A DNA stretch of 64,000 nucleotides from Streptoalloteichus hindustanus (GTDB lineage Bacteria; Actinomycetota; Actinomycetes; Mycobacteriales; Pseudonocardiaceae), in the NCBI RefSeq assembly GCF_900129375.1, contig NZ_FQVN01000003.1, positions 434,001 to 498,000 on the forward strand. Reading direction: 5' to 3'. Under the pieces are notes generated by a model. It saw only the letters and a program-made list of their open reading frames with translations. It was not told where the DNA came from and searched no databases. Positions 53,169-62,795 of this stretch are shown here, one piece after another. The first letter of the stretch is position 1, and each line of letters opens with the position of its first letter. Position numbers and translations under genes: made by a program.

Positions 53169-54524
53169 ATGACCGAGCACGGAACGACCCCGGAGACCAC
53201 GGCCCCGGAGACCACGGACCGGGACGGTGGCGTTCAGCAGGCTGGGGAGCAGCGGTCTCCGGCGCAAGGGGACACCGCGCAGCCGGCGCCCCACGTGCCG
53301 GTCGCGTCCGACAACCCCGGACGCTGGGGTCGGGTGGACGCCGACGGCACCGTGTACGTGCGGACCGCGGAGGGCGAGCGGGCCGTGGGCTCGTGGCAGG
53401 CCGGCGAGCCGGCCGAGGGCCTGGCGCACTACGCGCGCCGGTTCGACGACATCCGCACCGAGGCCGAACTGCTGCAGGCGCGGCTCGCCTCGGGGGCCGG
53501 CGACCCGAAGCAGGCGCTGAACAGCGCCAAGCACCTGCGGGACAGCCTGGCCGACGCGTCGGTGGTCGGCGACCTGGTCACCCTGGCCGCCAAGGCCGAC
53601 TACCTGGTGATCAGGGCCGAGGAGGCGGTCGAGGCCGCCAAGGTCGCCCGCGACCACGCCCGCGCCGAGGCGGTGGCCCGCAAGCAGGCACTGGTCGAGG
53701 AGGCCGAGCGGATCGCCGCCGAGGCCACCCAGTGGAAGGCGGCCGGCGACCGGCTGCGCGGGATGCTGGACGAGTGGAAGGCGGTCCGCGGCGTCGACCG
53801 CAAGACCGACGAGCAGCTCTGGAAGCGCTTCTCCCGGGCCAGGGACGCGTTCAACCGGCGGCGGGGCTCGCACTTCGCCGAGCTGGACCGGCAGCGGCTC
53901 GCGGCGCGGGCCCGCAAGCAGGAGATCGTCGCCGAGGCCGAGGAGCTGGCCGAGTCCTCCGAGTGGGGGCCCACCGCGGGCCGCTACAAGGAGCTGATGG
54001 TGGAGTGGAAGGCCGCGGGGCGGGCGCCGAAGGACGCCGACGACGCCCTGTGGCAGCAGTTCCGGGCGGCCCAGGACCGGTTCTTCGCCCGCCGGTCCGA
54101 GGCGTTCAGCGAGCGGGACGCGGAGTTCTCCGAGAACGCCAAGCTCAAGGAGGAGCTGCTCGCCGAGGCCGAGCACATCGACCCGAGGACGGACCTGGAG
54201 GCGGCCAGGGCGCACCTGTACCGCGTCCAGGAGCGGTGGGAGCAGATCGGCCGGGTGCCCAGGGAGCGGATCCGCGAGCTGGAGGGCCGGCTGCGCGCGG
54301 TCGAGGAGAAGGTGCGGTCCGCGGTGGACGCCCACTGGCGGCGCACCGACCCGGAGGCCGAGGCCAGGGTCGCCCAGTTCCGGGAGCGGGTCGAGCAGTT
54401 CGAGTCGCAGGCGGCCAAGGCCCGCGCGGCCGGCGACCGGCGCCGCGCCGAGCAGGCCGAGGCCCAGGCCGCGCAGTGGCGGGAGTGGCTGGCCGCAGCG
54501 GAGGCCGCCGTCAGCAGCCGCTGA
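53169..54524 (+). CDS. DUF349 coiled-coil protein (Rv2731 position)
   Basis: The 451-aa protein has a low-complexity N-terminus (about 1-45, Thr/Glu/Pro) followed by long charged helices with at least three DUF349 repeats: WKAAGDRLRGMLDEWKAVRG (about 190-270), WGPTAGRYKELMVEWKAAGR (about 270-345) and VQERWEQIGRVPRERIRELE (about 345-400). The sequence is strongly coiled-coil. GAGGAGGAA precedes ATG 53169. It sits divergently from the dioxygenase-like gene. DUF349 proteins are structural or stress-related by inference only. Confidence 0.93.
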   Translation: MTEHGTTPETTAPETTDRDGGVQQAGEQRSPAQGDTAQPAPHVPVASDNPGRWGRVDADGTVYVRTAEGERAVGSWQAGEPAEGLAHYARRFDDIRTEAELLQARLASGAGDPKQALNSAKHLRDSLADASVVGDLVTLAAKADYLVIRAEEAVEAAKVARDHARAEAVARKQALVEEAERIAAEATQWKAAGDRLRGMLDEWKAVRGVDRKTDEQLWKRFSRARDAFNRRRGSHFAELDRQRLAARARKQEIVAEAEELAESSEWGPTAGRYKELMVEWKAAGRAPKDADDALWQQFRAAQDRFFARRSEAFSERDAEFSENAKLKEELLAEAEHIDPRTDLEAARAHLYRVQERWEQIGRVPRERIRELEGRLRAVEEKVRSAVDAHWRRTDPEAEARVAQFRERVEQFESQAAKARAAGDRRRAEQAEAQAAQWREWLAAAEAAVSSR

Positions 54525-54535
54525 CCGACGACACC

Positions 54536-54574
54536 ACGGGGGCCCGGGACCGCGCTGCGGTCCCGGGCCCCCGT
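54536..54574 (+). terminator. Terminator of the DUF349 gene
   Basis: A perfect 18-bp stem (54536-54553 with 54557-54574) has a 3-nt loop and is followed by CTTGA. It starts 11 nt after the stop. Confidence 0.92.
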
Positions 54575-54659
54575 CTTGAGTTCGTCCGGTCGATCCTCCC
54601 CCAGGGCCGCAAGCCTTCCCGGGCCCGGAAACACCGCCTTCTTCTTCCCTACAAGGGAT

Positions 54660-54945
54660 CTACCCCAGGGGTGAACCCCCCATTTCCAGAGTTCCGGCCG
54701 GCACCGACAAAAAGTCCACCGGCGAGGACAACAGGGGGCAGAAGAACCAGATCAGGTGAATCCGCACTCCCGCGCGAGCCATGCGAGGCCCACTCCCCTC
54801 ACGACCTGCGAAAATTAGGCCGCACCCGCACTACAGACTTTGCTAGGGGGATCCCCCCATTTCCAGTGTCCCCGACTGGGTCTGACACTTTTTCCGGCCG
54901 GAGCGGGCACCTGAGCCGAAAAACACGCAATCAGGTGAATTCACG
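54660..54945. repeat. Two tandem hairpin-led noncoding elements
   Basis: The 445-nt convergent spacer 54575-55019 contains no gene but two related units about 178 bp apart. Each starts with a short G/C hairpin running into CCCCCCATTTCCAG (54676-54689; 54853-54866), has a CCGGCCGG-containing middle and ends with ATCAGGTGAAT (54751; 54930). A third, inverted copy of the head lies at 59562-59584. A+T-rich patches in and between them contrast with the surrounding DNA. Confidence 0.7.
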
Positions 54946-55019
54946 CGGCGGAGCGGCCCCGAATGCCGACGGACCCGGCCACGAGATCGTGACCGGGTCC
55001 GTCGGGCGGTTCGAGGGGG

Positions 55020-55523
55020 TCAGCCGGTGGGGCGGGACGAGGCGATGCGGAACCACTGGATCGTCAGCAGGAACACCGCGGCCACCGCGACGATCAGGCC
55101 GGCGCCCGGTCCGGGGCCCGGGTCGTGGATCCGCCCGGTCTGCTGCGTCCACACCGAGAGCGCGCCGAGCACCGTCGAGAACGCGCAGCCCCACGCGCTG
55201 GCCCAGGCCAGCGCCCAGCGGCGCGTCGCGAGCGTGAGCACGGAGAGCAGTCCGCCGAGCAGGAAGACCGCCCCGGAGAACAACACGGGCACCAGGTGGA
55301 CGCGCTGGCCCGGCGCGGCCTGGCCGAGCAGCACCTGCCAGCCGGTGGTGTCACCGACCCAGGGCAGGATCGCGGCGACGAGCAGCGCGACCACGCACAC
55401 CGTCACCAGCATCGCCTTCGCGCCCGGCTCGATCCGGCGCAGCACGCCGTGCTCGACGGCGTCGATCTCGGCGCGGAGCCGGGCCAGGTCGGTCGGCTCC
55501 CCGGGGCTGGACGCGTGGCTCAT
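55020..55523 (-). CDS. Conserved membrane protein (Rv2732c position)
   Basis: The 167-aa protein has a soluble N-terminus ([20 protein letters not shown]) and four hydrophobic segments (about 37-55, 78-98, 105-120 and 137-155). ATG 55523 overlaps the miaB stop by 4 nt (ATGA). The same arrangement (membrane protein after miaB) occurs at Rv2732c in mycobacteria, from memory. No catalytic motif; function unknown. Confidence 0.88.
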   Translation of the reverse strand: MSHASSPGEPTDLARLRAEIDAVEHGVLRRIEPGAKAMLVTVCVVALLVAAILPWVGDTTGWQVLLGQAAPGQRVHLVPVLFSGAVFLLGGLLSVLTLATRRWALAWASAWGCAFSTVLGALSVWTQQTGRIHDPGPGPGAGLIVAVAAVFLLTIQWFRIASSRPTG

Positions 55524-57004
55524 CGGACCGAACACCCACCTGTCGGCGCTGGTTGGGCCGCGGGCGGCCCGAACGAGGGCAGTCCGAGGGTGACGCCGGA
55601 CGTCTTCGGCCGCACCCCCGCCTCCCAGTTGTCACCCGCCCGCGTGCGGCGGTGGTCGAGGAGCGGGCCGTCGGCGACCAGGTGGTGCGGCGCGCCGTAG
55701 GTCACCACGGTGCGCACCACGTCGCCGGGGCGCACCTCGCCGGACAGGGCGTCGCCCACCGGCGTGAAGTGCACCAGCCGGCCGTCCCGCGCCCGGCCGC
55801 TCATCCGGTGGGTCTCGGCGTCCTTGCGGCCCTCGCCCTCGGCCACCAGCACCTCCACCGTCCGCCCGACCAGCTCCCGGTTCAGCTCCCAGGCGATCTC
55901 GTCCTGGAGGGCGACCAGCCGCTCGTAGCGCTCCTGGACGACCTCCTTCGGCACCTGCTGGTCCATGTCGGCGGCCGGGGTGCCGGGGCGCTTGGAGTAC
56001 TGGAACGTGAACGCGCTGGAGAACCGCGCGGCGCGCACGACGTCCAGGGTGCCCTGGAAGTCCTCCTCGGTCTCGCCGGGGAAGCCCACGATGATGTCGG
56101 TGGTGATGGCCGCGTCCGGCATCGCGGCGCGCACCCTGTCGATGATCGACAGGTAGCGGTCGGAGCGGTAGGAGCGGCGCATGACCCGCAGGAGCCGGTC
56201 GGAGCCGGACTGCAGCGGCATGTGGAGCTGGTGGCAGACGTTGGGGGTCTCCGCCATCGCGGCGATCACGTCGTCGGTGAAGTCGCGGGGGTGCGGCGAG
56301 GTGAAGCGGACCCGCTCCAGCCCGTCGACGTCGCCGCAGGCCCGCAGGAGCTTGCCGAAGGCGTACCGGTCGCCGAACTCCACGCCGTAGGAGTTGACGT
56401 TCTGGCCGAGCAGCGTCACCTCCAGCACGCCCTCGTCGACCAGCGCCCGCACCTCGGAGAGCACGTCGCCCGGCCGGCGGTCCTTCTCCCGGCCGCGCAG
56501 CGACGGCACGATGCAGAAGGTGCAGCTGTTGTTGCACCCGACGGAGATCGACACCCAGCCGGCGTAGGAGGACTCGCGGCGGGCGGGGAGCGTGGACGGG
56601 AAGACCTCCAGCGACTCCAGGATCTCGACCTGCGCCTCGGCGTTGTGCCGGGCGCGCTCCAGCAGCACCGGCAGCGAGCCGATGTTGTGCGTGCCGAACA
56701 CCACGTCCACCCACGGCGCGCGCCTGACGATCTCGCCGCGGTCCTTCTGCGCGAGGCAGCCGCCCACGGCGATCTGCATGCCCGGGTGGTCCTTCTTCAC
56801 CGGGCGGAGGTGGCCGAGGTTGCCGTAGAGGCGGTTGTCGGCGTTCTCCCTGACCGCGCAGGTGTTGAAGACCACGACGTCCGGCGTGTTCTCCTCGTCG
56901 GTCGCGCGGACGTAGCCGGCGTCCTCAAGCAGCCCGGCCAGCCGCTCCGAGTCGTGCACGTTCATCTGACACCCGTAGGTGCGAATCTGGTAGGTCCGGG
57001 ACAC
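55520..57004 (-). CDS. miaB: tRNA-2-methylthio-N6-dimethylallyladenosine synthase
   Basis: The 494-aa radical-SAM methylthiotransferase acts on i6A37 of tRNA, completing the modification begun by MiaA. The UPF0004 domain holds three Cys ([26 protein letters not shown]) for the auxiliary cluster; the radical-SAM motif is [12 protein letters not shown]; a C-terminal TRAM domain (about 375-440) follows. A tail of about 45 residues rich in Pro/Gly is extra. GTG 57004 is preceded by GGGGTTGAGGAG. Confidence 0.97.
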   Translation of the reverse strand: MSRTYQIRTYGCQMNVHDSERLAGLLEDAGYVRATDEENTPDVVVFNTCAVRENADNRLYGNLGHLRPVKKDHPGMQIAVGGCLAQKDRGEIVRRAPWVDVVFGTHNIGSLPVLLERARHNAEAQVEILESLEVFPSTLPARRESSYAGWVSISVGCNNSCTFCIVPSLRGREKDRRPGDVLSEVRALVDEGVLEVTLLGQNVNSYGVEFGDRYAFGKLLRACGDVDGLERVRFTSPHPRDFTDDVIAAMAETPNVCHQLHMPLQSGSDRLLRVMRRSYRSDRYLSIIDRVRAAMPDAAITTDIIVGFPGETEEDFQGTLDVVRAARFSSAFTFQYSKRPGTPAADMDQQVPKEVVQERYERLVALQDEIAWELNRELVGRTVEVLVAEGEGRKDAETHRMSGRARDGRLVHFTPVGDALSGEVRPGDVVRTVVTYGAPHHLVADGPLLDHRRTRAGDNWEAGVRPKTSGVTLGLPSFGPPAAQPAPTGGCSVR

Positions 57005-57063
57005 TCCTCAACCCCTTCTTCCCGACCTCCCAGGGTACGGCGCGGGGCGGGCACAATGCCCTG

Positions 57064-58014
57064 GTGCCCCCGATCCCGCGGCGAACCGCGCTGGCCGCGC
57101 TGGCCGGATTGGCCGGGTTGGGCGGCCTGCCGCTGCTCGCGGCGGGCTGCACCGGCTCCCGCCCGCCGGCGAGCCGCCTGACCATCGGCACCGGCAGCGC
57201 CGACGGCGTCTACTACGCGCTGGGCCAGGCGCTGGCCGGCACGTGGGCCGAGCAGTTGGGCGTCCGCTCCGAGGTGCGCACGACCGCCGGCTCGGTGGCC
57301 AACATCGAGCTGCTGCGCAACCGGAGCGTGGACGTGGTGTTCAGCCAGGTCGACGCGGCGGCCGAGCCCACACCCGACCCGCCGCTGTGCGCGCTCGCGC
57401 GGATGCACGACGACTTCATGCACGTGGTCGTGCGCCGCGACACGAACGTCACCACGCTGTCCGGGCTGCGGGGCATGCGGCTGTCGATGGGCGCGGAGCG
57501 CTCGGGCGTGCAGATGATCGCGCGCCGGCTGCTCGCGGAGGCCGAGCTGGACCCCGACCGGGACCTGCCGATCGAGCGGCTGAGCATCGACGAGTCGGTG
57601 CGGGAGATGCTGGCCGGCCGGATCGACGGGTTCTTCTGGTCGGGCGGGCTGCCGACGCTGGGGGTGCGGCGGCTGGCCGAGGCGATGCCGGTCCGGCTGC
57701 TGGACCTGAGGGAGGTGCTGCCCGGGCTGCGCCGGCAGTACCGCGTGTACGACCAGGGGACCATCCCCGCGTCGACCTACCGGCGCGGCGAGCCGGTGAC
57801 CGCGCTGGTGGTGCGCAACCTCCTGCTGGTGCGGGCGGACATGCCGGACGATCTCGCCGAGGCGCTGACCAGGGGGTTGTTCGCCTCGCTCGGCGGGCTG
57901 GCCAGGGCCAACGCGGCGGCCGCGACGATCGGGGTGCGGGCGGCCATCGGCACCGCCCCGCTGCCGCTGCACCCCGGCGCCGAGCGCTACTACCGCGACG
58001 TGAAGAAGCACTAG
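57064..58014 (+). CDS. TAXI-family solute-binding lipoprotein
   Basis: The 316-aa protein has a lipoprotein signal ending LLAAGC (Cys29) and a TAXI (TRAP-associated extracytoplasmic immunogenic) fold: LTIGTGSADGVYYALGQALA, RTTAGSVANIELLRNRSVDV and DGFFWSGGLPTLG. GTG 57064 is used. There is no TRAP membrane subunit nearby; instead an OmpR-type two-component system lies beyond the next gene. It may feed a distant permease or act as an extracellular sensor partner. Its stop codon shares a CTAG with the convergent phosphatase gene. Confidence 0.9.
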   Translation: MPPIPRRTALAALAGLAGLGGLPLLAAGCTGSRPPASRLTIGTGSADGVYYALGQALAGTWAEQLGVRSEVRTTAGSVANIELLRNRSVDVVFSQVDAAAEPTPDPPLCALARMHDDFMHVVVRRDTNVTTLSGLRGMRLSMGAERSGVQMIARRLLAEAELDPDRDLPIERLSIDESVREMLAGRIDGFFWSGGLPTLGVRRLAEAMPVRLLDLREVLPGLRRQYRVYDQGTIPASTYRRGEPVTALVVRNLLLVRADMPDDLAEALTRGLFASLGGLARANAAAATIGVRAAIGTAPLPLHPGAERYYRDVKKH

Positions 58015-59033
58015 GACGTGGGGCCTCGGAGCGCGAACCGGGCGGTGGCCGCCCGGTGGTCGCTGCCGTCGGTGCGGACCACGTCGGCGTCGACGGCGGT
58101 GAGGCCCCGGAACAGCACGTGGTCGGGGCGGGTGACCGGGAACGCGGCCGGCCAGGTGAACCCGAGTCCGGTGCCCGCCTCGCGCTGGGCGTCGCGCAGG
58201 GCGTCGGTCAGGCTGCCCATCCGGCGGTCGGTGCTGGCGGTGTTGAGGTCGCCGAGCACGAGCAGGCGCGGCCCCTCCGCGCGGACGGCCTCGGCGAGGC
58301 CGGCGAGGCTGCGGTCCCGGTCGGTGGTCGCGCCGGGTCGGGCCGAGCCGAGGTGCGCCACCAGGACGACGACGTCGCCACCCGGTGTCGCGACCCGGGC
58401 GCGCAGGGCGCGCGGCCAGCCGAGGCCGAGGTCCAGCGGGCGGTGGTCCCGGATGGGATGCCGGCTCCACAGCCCGACCGTGCCGACGACGACGTGGTGC
58501 GGGTACGCCTCGTCCAGGGCGGTCGCCGCGGACCGGTTCGCCATCTCCTGCACGGCCACGAGGTCGGCGCCCCGGTCGGCCAGCTCGGCGAGCGTGCGCC
58601 GCGGGTCGGGGTTGCCGGCGTAGAGGTTCTGGGTGATCACGCTCAGGTCGCCGGGGCCGGAGGCCGCGCCGGGCAGGAACGCGGTGCCGAACATCACGGT
58701 CCAGACGAGGACGGGCGCCACCAGCGCGAGGAGCCCGCGGCGCGCCCGCGTCACGAGCGCGACGACGGCGAGCACCGGGAGGAGCAACCCGAGCCAGGGC
58801 AGGCCGCTGTCGAGCAGCACGGCGACGCCGCCGGCGTCCGGGACCAGTCGGTGGCCGGCCAGCGCCGCGGCGACCGCCAGCGCGGCCAGCGTGAGAAGCA
58901 CGTCACGTCCATGCCAGGGGCCGAGGCGTCGGCGCCGTCTCGGTCGCCGGGTGTTCGTGTCCGTGTTCGTGTCCGCTCGCGCGTGTTGGGCGGGCCGCAG
59001 GGGCTGGGTGTCGAGCGCACCGAGCTCCCGCAT
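58011..59033 (-). CDS. Membrane endonuclease/exonuclease/phosphatase-family protein
   Basis: The 340-aa protein has a basic N-terminus containing DTNTDTNTR (from a 12-bp tandem duplication GTGTTCGTGTCC-type at 58951-58974), three membrane spans (about 45-125) and a C-terminal EEP domain outside the membrane: ITQNLYAGN, VAVQEMANRS, LVAHLGSARPG, VLGDLNTAS and GSDHRAATARF. It probably hydrolyses a phosphodiester such as a lipid or nucleic acid. ATG 59033 lacks a good ribosome site; GTG 59042 is close. Confidence 0.88.
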   Translation of the reverse strand: MRELGALDTQPLRPAQHARADTNTDTNTRRPRRRRRLGPWHGRDVLLTLAALAVAAALAGHRLVPDAGGVAVLLDSGLPWLGLLLPVLAVVALVTRARRGLLALVAPVLVWTVMFGTAFLPGAASGPGDLSVITQNLYAGNPDPRRTLAELADRGADLVAVQEMANRSAATALDEAYPHHVVVGTVGLWSRHPIRDHRPLDLGLGWPRALRARVATPGGDVVVLVAHLGSARPGATTDRDRSLAGLAEAVRAEGPRLLVLGDLNTASTDRRMGSLTDALRDAQREAGTGLGFTWPAAFPVTRPDHVLFRGLTAVDADVVRTDGSDHRAATARFALRGPTS

Positions 59034-59670
59034 GTCGTTCACAGCCAGTCGGGGCGCAGGCGTCCGGACCTGCCGCCCCTGACCATCGGCCTCGCTCCTT
59101 GTGCTCCAAGTGCCATGGCAGCCACCGTGCACCAGGAAGCTGAGAGCAGGATGAGAACCGGCTGGTCGTAGATCGCCTGGTCCTGCGGGTGCCGGCGGTG
59201 ACGGCGGTGACGGCGCCAGAGCCTGGTGGAGATCGAGGCGCCCTTCGCGCAGGGACCTGCCGGGCTCAGGACCGGGGCCTGGCGACCGTTTGCCAGGTCG
59301 CCGACACGCACGGCGGTCGTGGTGATCTCCGAGAACGCACTGGGTGTCGGAACGCTGGTTTGACTCCGCTTTCCCCGACAACACGAGGTTTGCGTCGTCG
59401 CGCGGCAGTCACCGTCGTACTGCCGCTGGCTGTTCGGCTCTCCCCGCGAGGCTTTGTCCTCTTGGGGCAGTTGAACTCAGCCCACTGCCAACACCCACTC
59501 GATGGAGTGCTTTCCCTGCGGCGTCGACAAATCTCCGGGAAATCTGTCAGTCCGCCCTGAAACACTGGAAGTGGGGGTTCCCCCAATACATAGGAGGTGT
59601 CGCGCGCGAGGCGTCCGTCCGCCCGCACGAGCGCGCTGAGACTCGGAGCCAACGGCCGCGTCACCAAAGA
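59034..59670. other. 637-nt intergenic region with inverted copy of the hairpin element
   Basis: No convincing gene is present; the ORFs here are short and lack codon bias. ACACTGGAAGTGGGGGTTC with following CCCC (59562-59584) is the inverted counterpart of the elements at 54668 and 54846. Upstream of it on the minus strand lies further matching sequence with CTGACA. A separate hairpin, GCGGCAGT/ACTGCCGC, occupies 59402-59426. Much of 59290-59600 is lower in G+C than its surroundings. Confidence 0.6.
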
Positions 59671-61086
59671 TCAACGCACCCGCTCGGGGAGGCGGAGCAC
59701 GACCCGCAGGCCGCCAGGCCCGTCCGGATCGTCGGGGCCCGGCAGCTCCAGCCGGAGCCCGCCGCCCGCGCGCTCCACGAGCGTGCGCACGATCGCCAGG
59801 CCCAGCCCCGAACCGGGCACGTTCTGGTGCGCGGGCGAGCGCCAGAACCGGTCGGTCGCCCGCGCCAGCTCGTCCGCGGTCAGCCCCGGGCCGTGGTCCC
59901 GCACCGCCAGCTCGACACCGTCCTCCGTCCGCCGGGTCGAGACGACCACCTCGCTGCCCTCGCGCGTGAACTTCACCGCGTTGTCCAGCACCGCGTCCAA
60001 CACGGTGTCCAGCACCCCGGCGGGGGCGAGCGCCACCAGGCCGAGCTCCCCGGCCCGCCGGAACCGGACCGCCCGCACCTCGGCCAGCGTCTGCCAGGAC
60101 TCCAGCCGGTCGGCGACCACCGCGTCGACGTCGACCGGCTCCACGTCGCGGCCCGCGGCCTCGGCACGCGCCAGCGCCAGCAGGTCGTCGAGCACGGTGG
60201 CCAGCCGCTCGACCTCCTCCGTGGCGCCCACGTAGTGCGGCTCGGCCTCGGCGTCCACGTGCCCGTCGAGGTTGTGCAGCCGCAGCCGCAACGCGGTGAG
60301 CGGGTTGCGGAGCTGGTGCGAGGCGTCGGCGACGAACGCGCGTTGCGCCGCCATGGCGTCGGCGACCGAGGCGGCCATCCGGTCGAAGGCCCTGGTGAGC
60401 CGGCGCAGTTCGACCGGCCCCGACGACGCGCCGACCGGCTCGGCCGGGCGCCCCCTGGCCACGCTCTCGGCGACGCGGTGCGTGGCGGCGTCCAACCGCT
60501 GCACGGGCCGCAGCAGCCACCGCACGACGGGCACCGCGAACGAGGTCGCCGCCGCCGCGAGGACGAGCAGCCCGGCCGCGAGCAGCACCAGCCAGATCAC
60601 CAGGACCCGCTGCCGCAGGGAGCTGGTCGACGAGATGGTGACCGCCGCGCCGCTGGGCCGGCTGCCGACCACGATCGGCTCGGCCACCACCATGGGCCGC
60701 TCGTCCCACGGCAGGAACAGCCCGTAGGGCTCGGACGGCCGCCCGGCCAGCGCCACGTCGATCCGCTCCCGCAGGCCCTCCTGGTTCGGGTCGAACCCCT
60801 CCCCCGAGGCCACCAGCAGCTTGCGGTCGGCGTCCACCACCGCCGCGACCACGCCGTAGAGCTGCTGGTAGCGCTGCAGCTCCGCGCGCAGCCCCGCGGT
60901 CACCTCGTCGCTGCCCTCGACCAGCGGTTGCTGCGCGATCGCGGCGAAGCGCAGCGTGTCGCCCTGCCGGTCCAGGAACAGCTCCTGCTGGGCCGCGCCG
61001 GCGATGCTGCCGGCCAACGGGACCCCCAGACCGACCAGCACCAACGCCAACAGGGTCAGCACGATCGCGAGCAGCCGGCTGCGCAC
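59671..61086 (-). CDS. OmpR-type sensor histidine kinase
   Basis: The 471-aa kinase has spans at about 5-30 and 163-185 bracketing an extracytoplasmic sensor of about 130 residues, then HAMP (about 188-240), HisKA with phospho-acceptor His257 (VADASHQLRNPL), and HATPase (N box LDNAVKF, G boxes DHGPGL and GSGLGLAIV). GTG 61086 follows the response-regulator stop by 15 nt. Its signal is unknown; the nearby TAXI lipoprotein is a candidate input. Confidence 0.94.
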   Translation of the reverse strand: MRSRLLAIVLTLLALVLVGLGVPLAGSIAGAAQQELFLDRQGDTLRFAAIAQQPLVEGSDEVTAGLRAELQRYQQLYGVVAAVVDADRKLLVASGEGFDPNQEGLRERIDVALAGRPSEPYGLFLPWDERPMVVAEPIVVGSRPSGAAVTISSTSSLRQRVLVIWLVLLAAGLLVLAAAATSFAVPVVRWLLRPVQRLDAATHRVAESVARGRPAEPVGASSGPVELRRLTRAFDRMAASVADAMAAQRAFVADASHQLRNPLTALRLRLHNLDGHVDAEAEPHYVGATEEVERLATVLDDLLALARAEAAGRDVEPVDVDAVVADRLESWQTLAEVRAVRFRRAGELGLVALAPAGVLDTVLDAVLDNAVKFTREGSEVVVSTRRTEDGVELAVRDHGPGLTADELARATDRFWRSPAHQNVPGSGLGLAIVRTLVERAGGGLRLELPGPDDPDGPGGLRVVLRLPERVR

Positions 61087-61101
61087 CCGCGCCTCCCCCG
61101 G

Positions 61102-61764
61102 TCAGTCCAGCGCCAGGCGGTAGCCGACGCCCCGGACGGTCTGCACGAGCTGGGGGCGGCCGAGCTTGGTCCGCAGCGTCGCCACGTGCACGTCGAGCGT
61201 GCGGTTCGCCCCCGGCCAGGTCTTGCCCCACACCTCGGCGATGATCCGCTCCCGGCTGCACACCGCGCCCCTGGCCGCGGCCAGGATCGCCAGCACCTGG
61301 AACTCCTTGCGGGACAGCACGACGGCCGCGCCGGCCACCGTCACCTCGTGCCGTTCGAGCTGGACCTCGACGTCGCCCACCCGGACCGGGCCGACCGGCT
61401 CGGCGTCGACCGCCCGCCGCCGCCGGCTGACCGCGTGCACGCGGGCCACCAGCTCCCCCACGTCGTACGGCTTGACCAGGTAGTCGTCCGCGCCGGAGTG
61501 CAGGCCCAGGATGCGGTCGTCCACCTCGCCCCTGGCCGACACCACGATCACCGGGACGTCGCTGACCACCCGGATGCGCCGGCAGACCTCCAGGCCGTCC
61601 AGGTCGGGCAGGCCCAGGTCCAGCAGCACCACGTCGACGTCGGCCAGGTTGTCCAGCGCGGCCCGCCCAGAGCCCACCCACCGCACCGCCATGCCCTGCC
61701 TGGCCAGGGCGGGCTGCAGCGCCTCGGCCACGCGGTGGTCGTCCTCGACCAACAGCACCCGCAA
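61102..61764 (-). CDS. OmpR/PhoB-family response regulator
   Basis: The 220-aa regulator has a receiver domain with VEDDH, phospho-acceptor Asp49 (VVLLDLGLPD), Ser/Thr in VVSARG and Lys in LVKPYD, then a winged-helix DNA-binding domain (about 128-220; LSRKEFQVLAILAAARGAVC, TLDVHVATLRTKLG). The start is TTG 61764, supported by GGAGGGGG 5 nt upstream. It is divergent from the glutamate transporter operon across 207 nt, which makes that operon a possible target. Confidence 0.94.
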   Translation of the reverse strand: MRVLLVEDDHRVAEALQPALARQGMAVRWVGSGRAALDNLADVDVVLLDLGLPDLDGLEVCRRIRVVSDVPVIVVSARGEVDDRILGLHSGADDYLVKPYDVGELVARVHAVSRRRRAVDAEPVGPVRVGDVEVQLERHEVTVAGAAVVLSRKEFQVLAILAAARGAVCSRERIIAEVWGKTWPGANRTLDVHVATLRTKLGRPQLVQTVRGVGYRLALD

Positions 61765-61971
61765 GGGACCCCCTCCCGAACGAAGCGCGACCCCCGCGAC
61801 CAGCGCGGACGCCGTGCGACGCCGGCTGGCCGAACGATCGGGGGACGCGGCTGTGACCCAGTTGAAACCCTAAGTCTTGCTCAAGTCGCCTGGACTGTTG
61901 TGTCCGACGCCACCTAACGTCCCCGCGACATTCCACCCGATGACTCCGCCGCCCTCGCAGGGAGGATCTCG

Positions 61972-62727
61972 ATGACCGCAGCCGCCGCGGCCACCCCCAT
62001 GATCAGGATGTCGGGGGTGGACAAGTTCTTCGGGCCGCTGCACGTGCTCAGGAACATCGACCTCGAGGTGCCGAAGGGCCAGGTCGTCGTGGTCCTCGGG
62101 CCATCGGGCTCGGGCAAGTCGACGCTGTGCCGGACCATCAACCGGCTGGAGCCGATCGACAAGGGCACGATCGAGGTCGACGGCCAGCCGCTGCCCGCCG
62201 AGGGCCGCGCGCTCGCCAAGCTGCGCGCCGAGGTCGGCATGGTGTTCCAGCAGTTCAACCTGTTCGCGCACAAGACGATCGTCGAGAACGTCATGCTCGC
62301 CCCGGTGCGGGTGCGCGGCGTGGGCAAGGACGAGGCCCGGCGCACCGCGCTGGAGCTGCTGGAGCGGGTCGGCATCGCGACCCAGGCCGACAAGTACCCG
62401 GCGCAGCTGTCCGGCGGACAGCAGCAGCGGGCGGCCATCGCCCGCGCGCTGGCCATGCGGCCGAAGGTGATGCTCTTCGACGAGCCGACCTCCGCCCTGG
62501 ACCCGGAGATGGTCCAGGAGGTGCTGGACGTGATGACCACGCTGGCCGCGGAGGGCATGACGATGCTCGTCGTCACCCACGAGATGGGCTTCGCCCGCAA
62601 GGCCGCCGACCGCGTGCTCTTCATGGCGGACGGCGAGGTGGTCGAGGACGCCACCCCGGAGGAGTTCTTCGGCGCGCCGAAGTCGGCGCGGGCCAGGGAC
62701 TTCCTCGGCAAGATCCTCACCCACTAG
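61972..62727 (+). CDS. gluA: Glutamate ABC transporter ATP-binding protein
   Basis: The 251-aa polar-amino-acid ATPase has Walker [13 protein letters not shown]-loop [12 protein letters not shown], signature [15 protein letters not shown], Walker [16 protein letters not shown] and switch [12 protein letters not shown]. It matches GluA of actinobacterial gluABCD. GGGAGGATCTCG precedes ATG 61972. It is first in the operon, followed by gluB after 68 nt. Confidence 0.95.
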   Translation: MTAAAAATPMIRMSGVDKFFGPLHVLRNIDLEVPKGQVVVVLGPSGSGKSTLCRTINRLEPIDKGTIEVDGQPLPAEGRALAKLRAEVGMVFQQFNLFAHKTIVENVMLAPVRVRGVGKDEARRTALELLERVGIATQADKYPAQLSGGQQQRAAIARALAMRPKVMLFDEPTSALDPEMVQEVLDVMTTLAAEGMTMLVVTHEMGFARKAADRVLFMADGEVVEDATPEEFFGAPKSARARDFLGKILTH

Positions 62728-62795
62728 GTCCACCCACCAGGGACCCGGACGGGGCGTGCGCGCCCCGGTGTCGAACGATCGGAGGGAACAGCAGA

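Noticed and set aside
59189-59560. Possible 123-codon gene in the intergenic region before the sensor kinase
   Set aside because: It has no ribosome site, weak third-position G+C bias, and contains the hairpin at 59402 and other noncoding signals.
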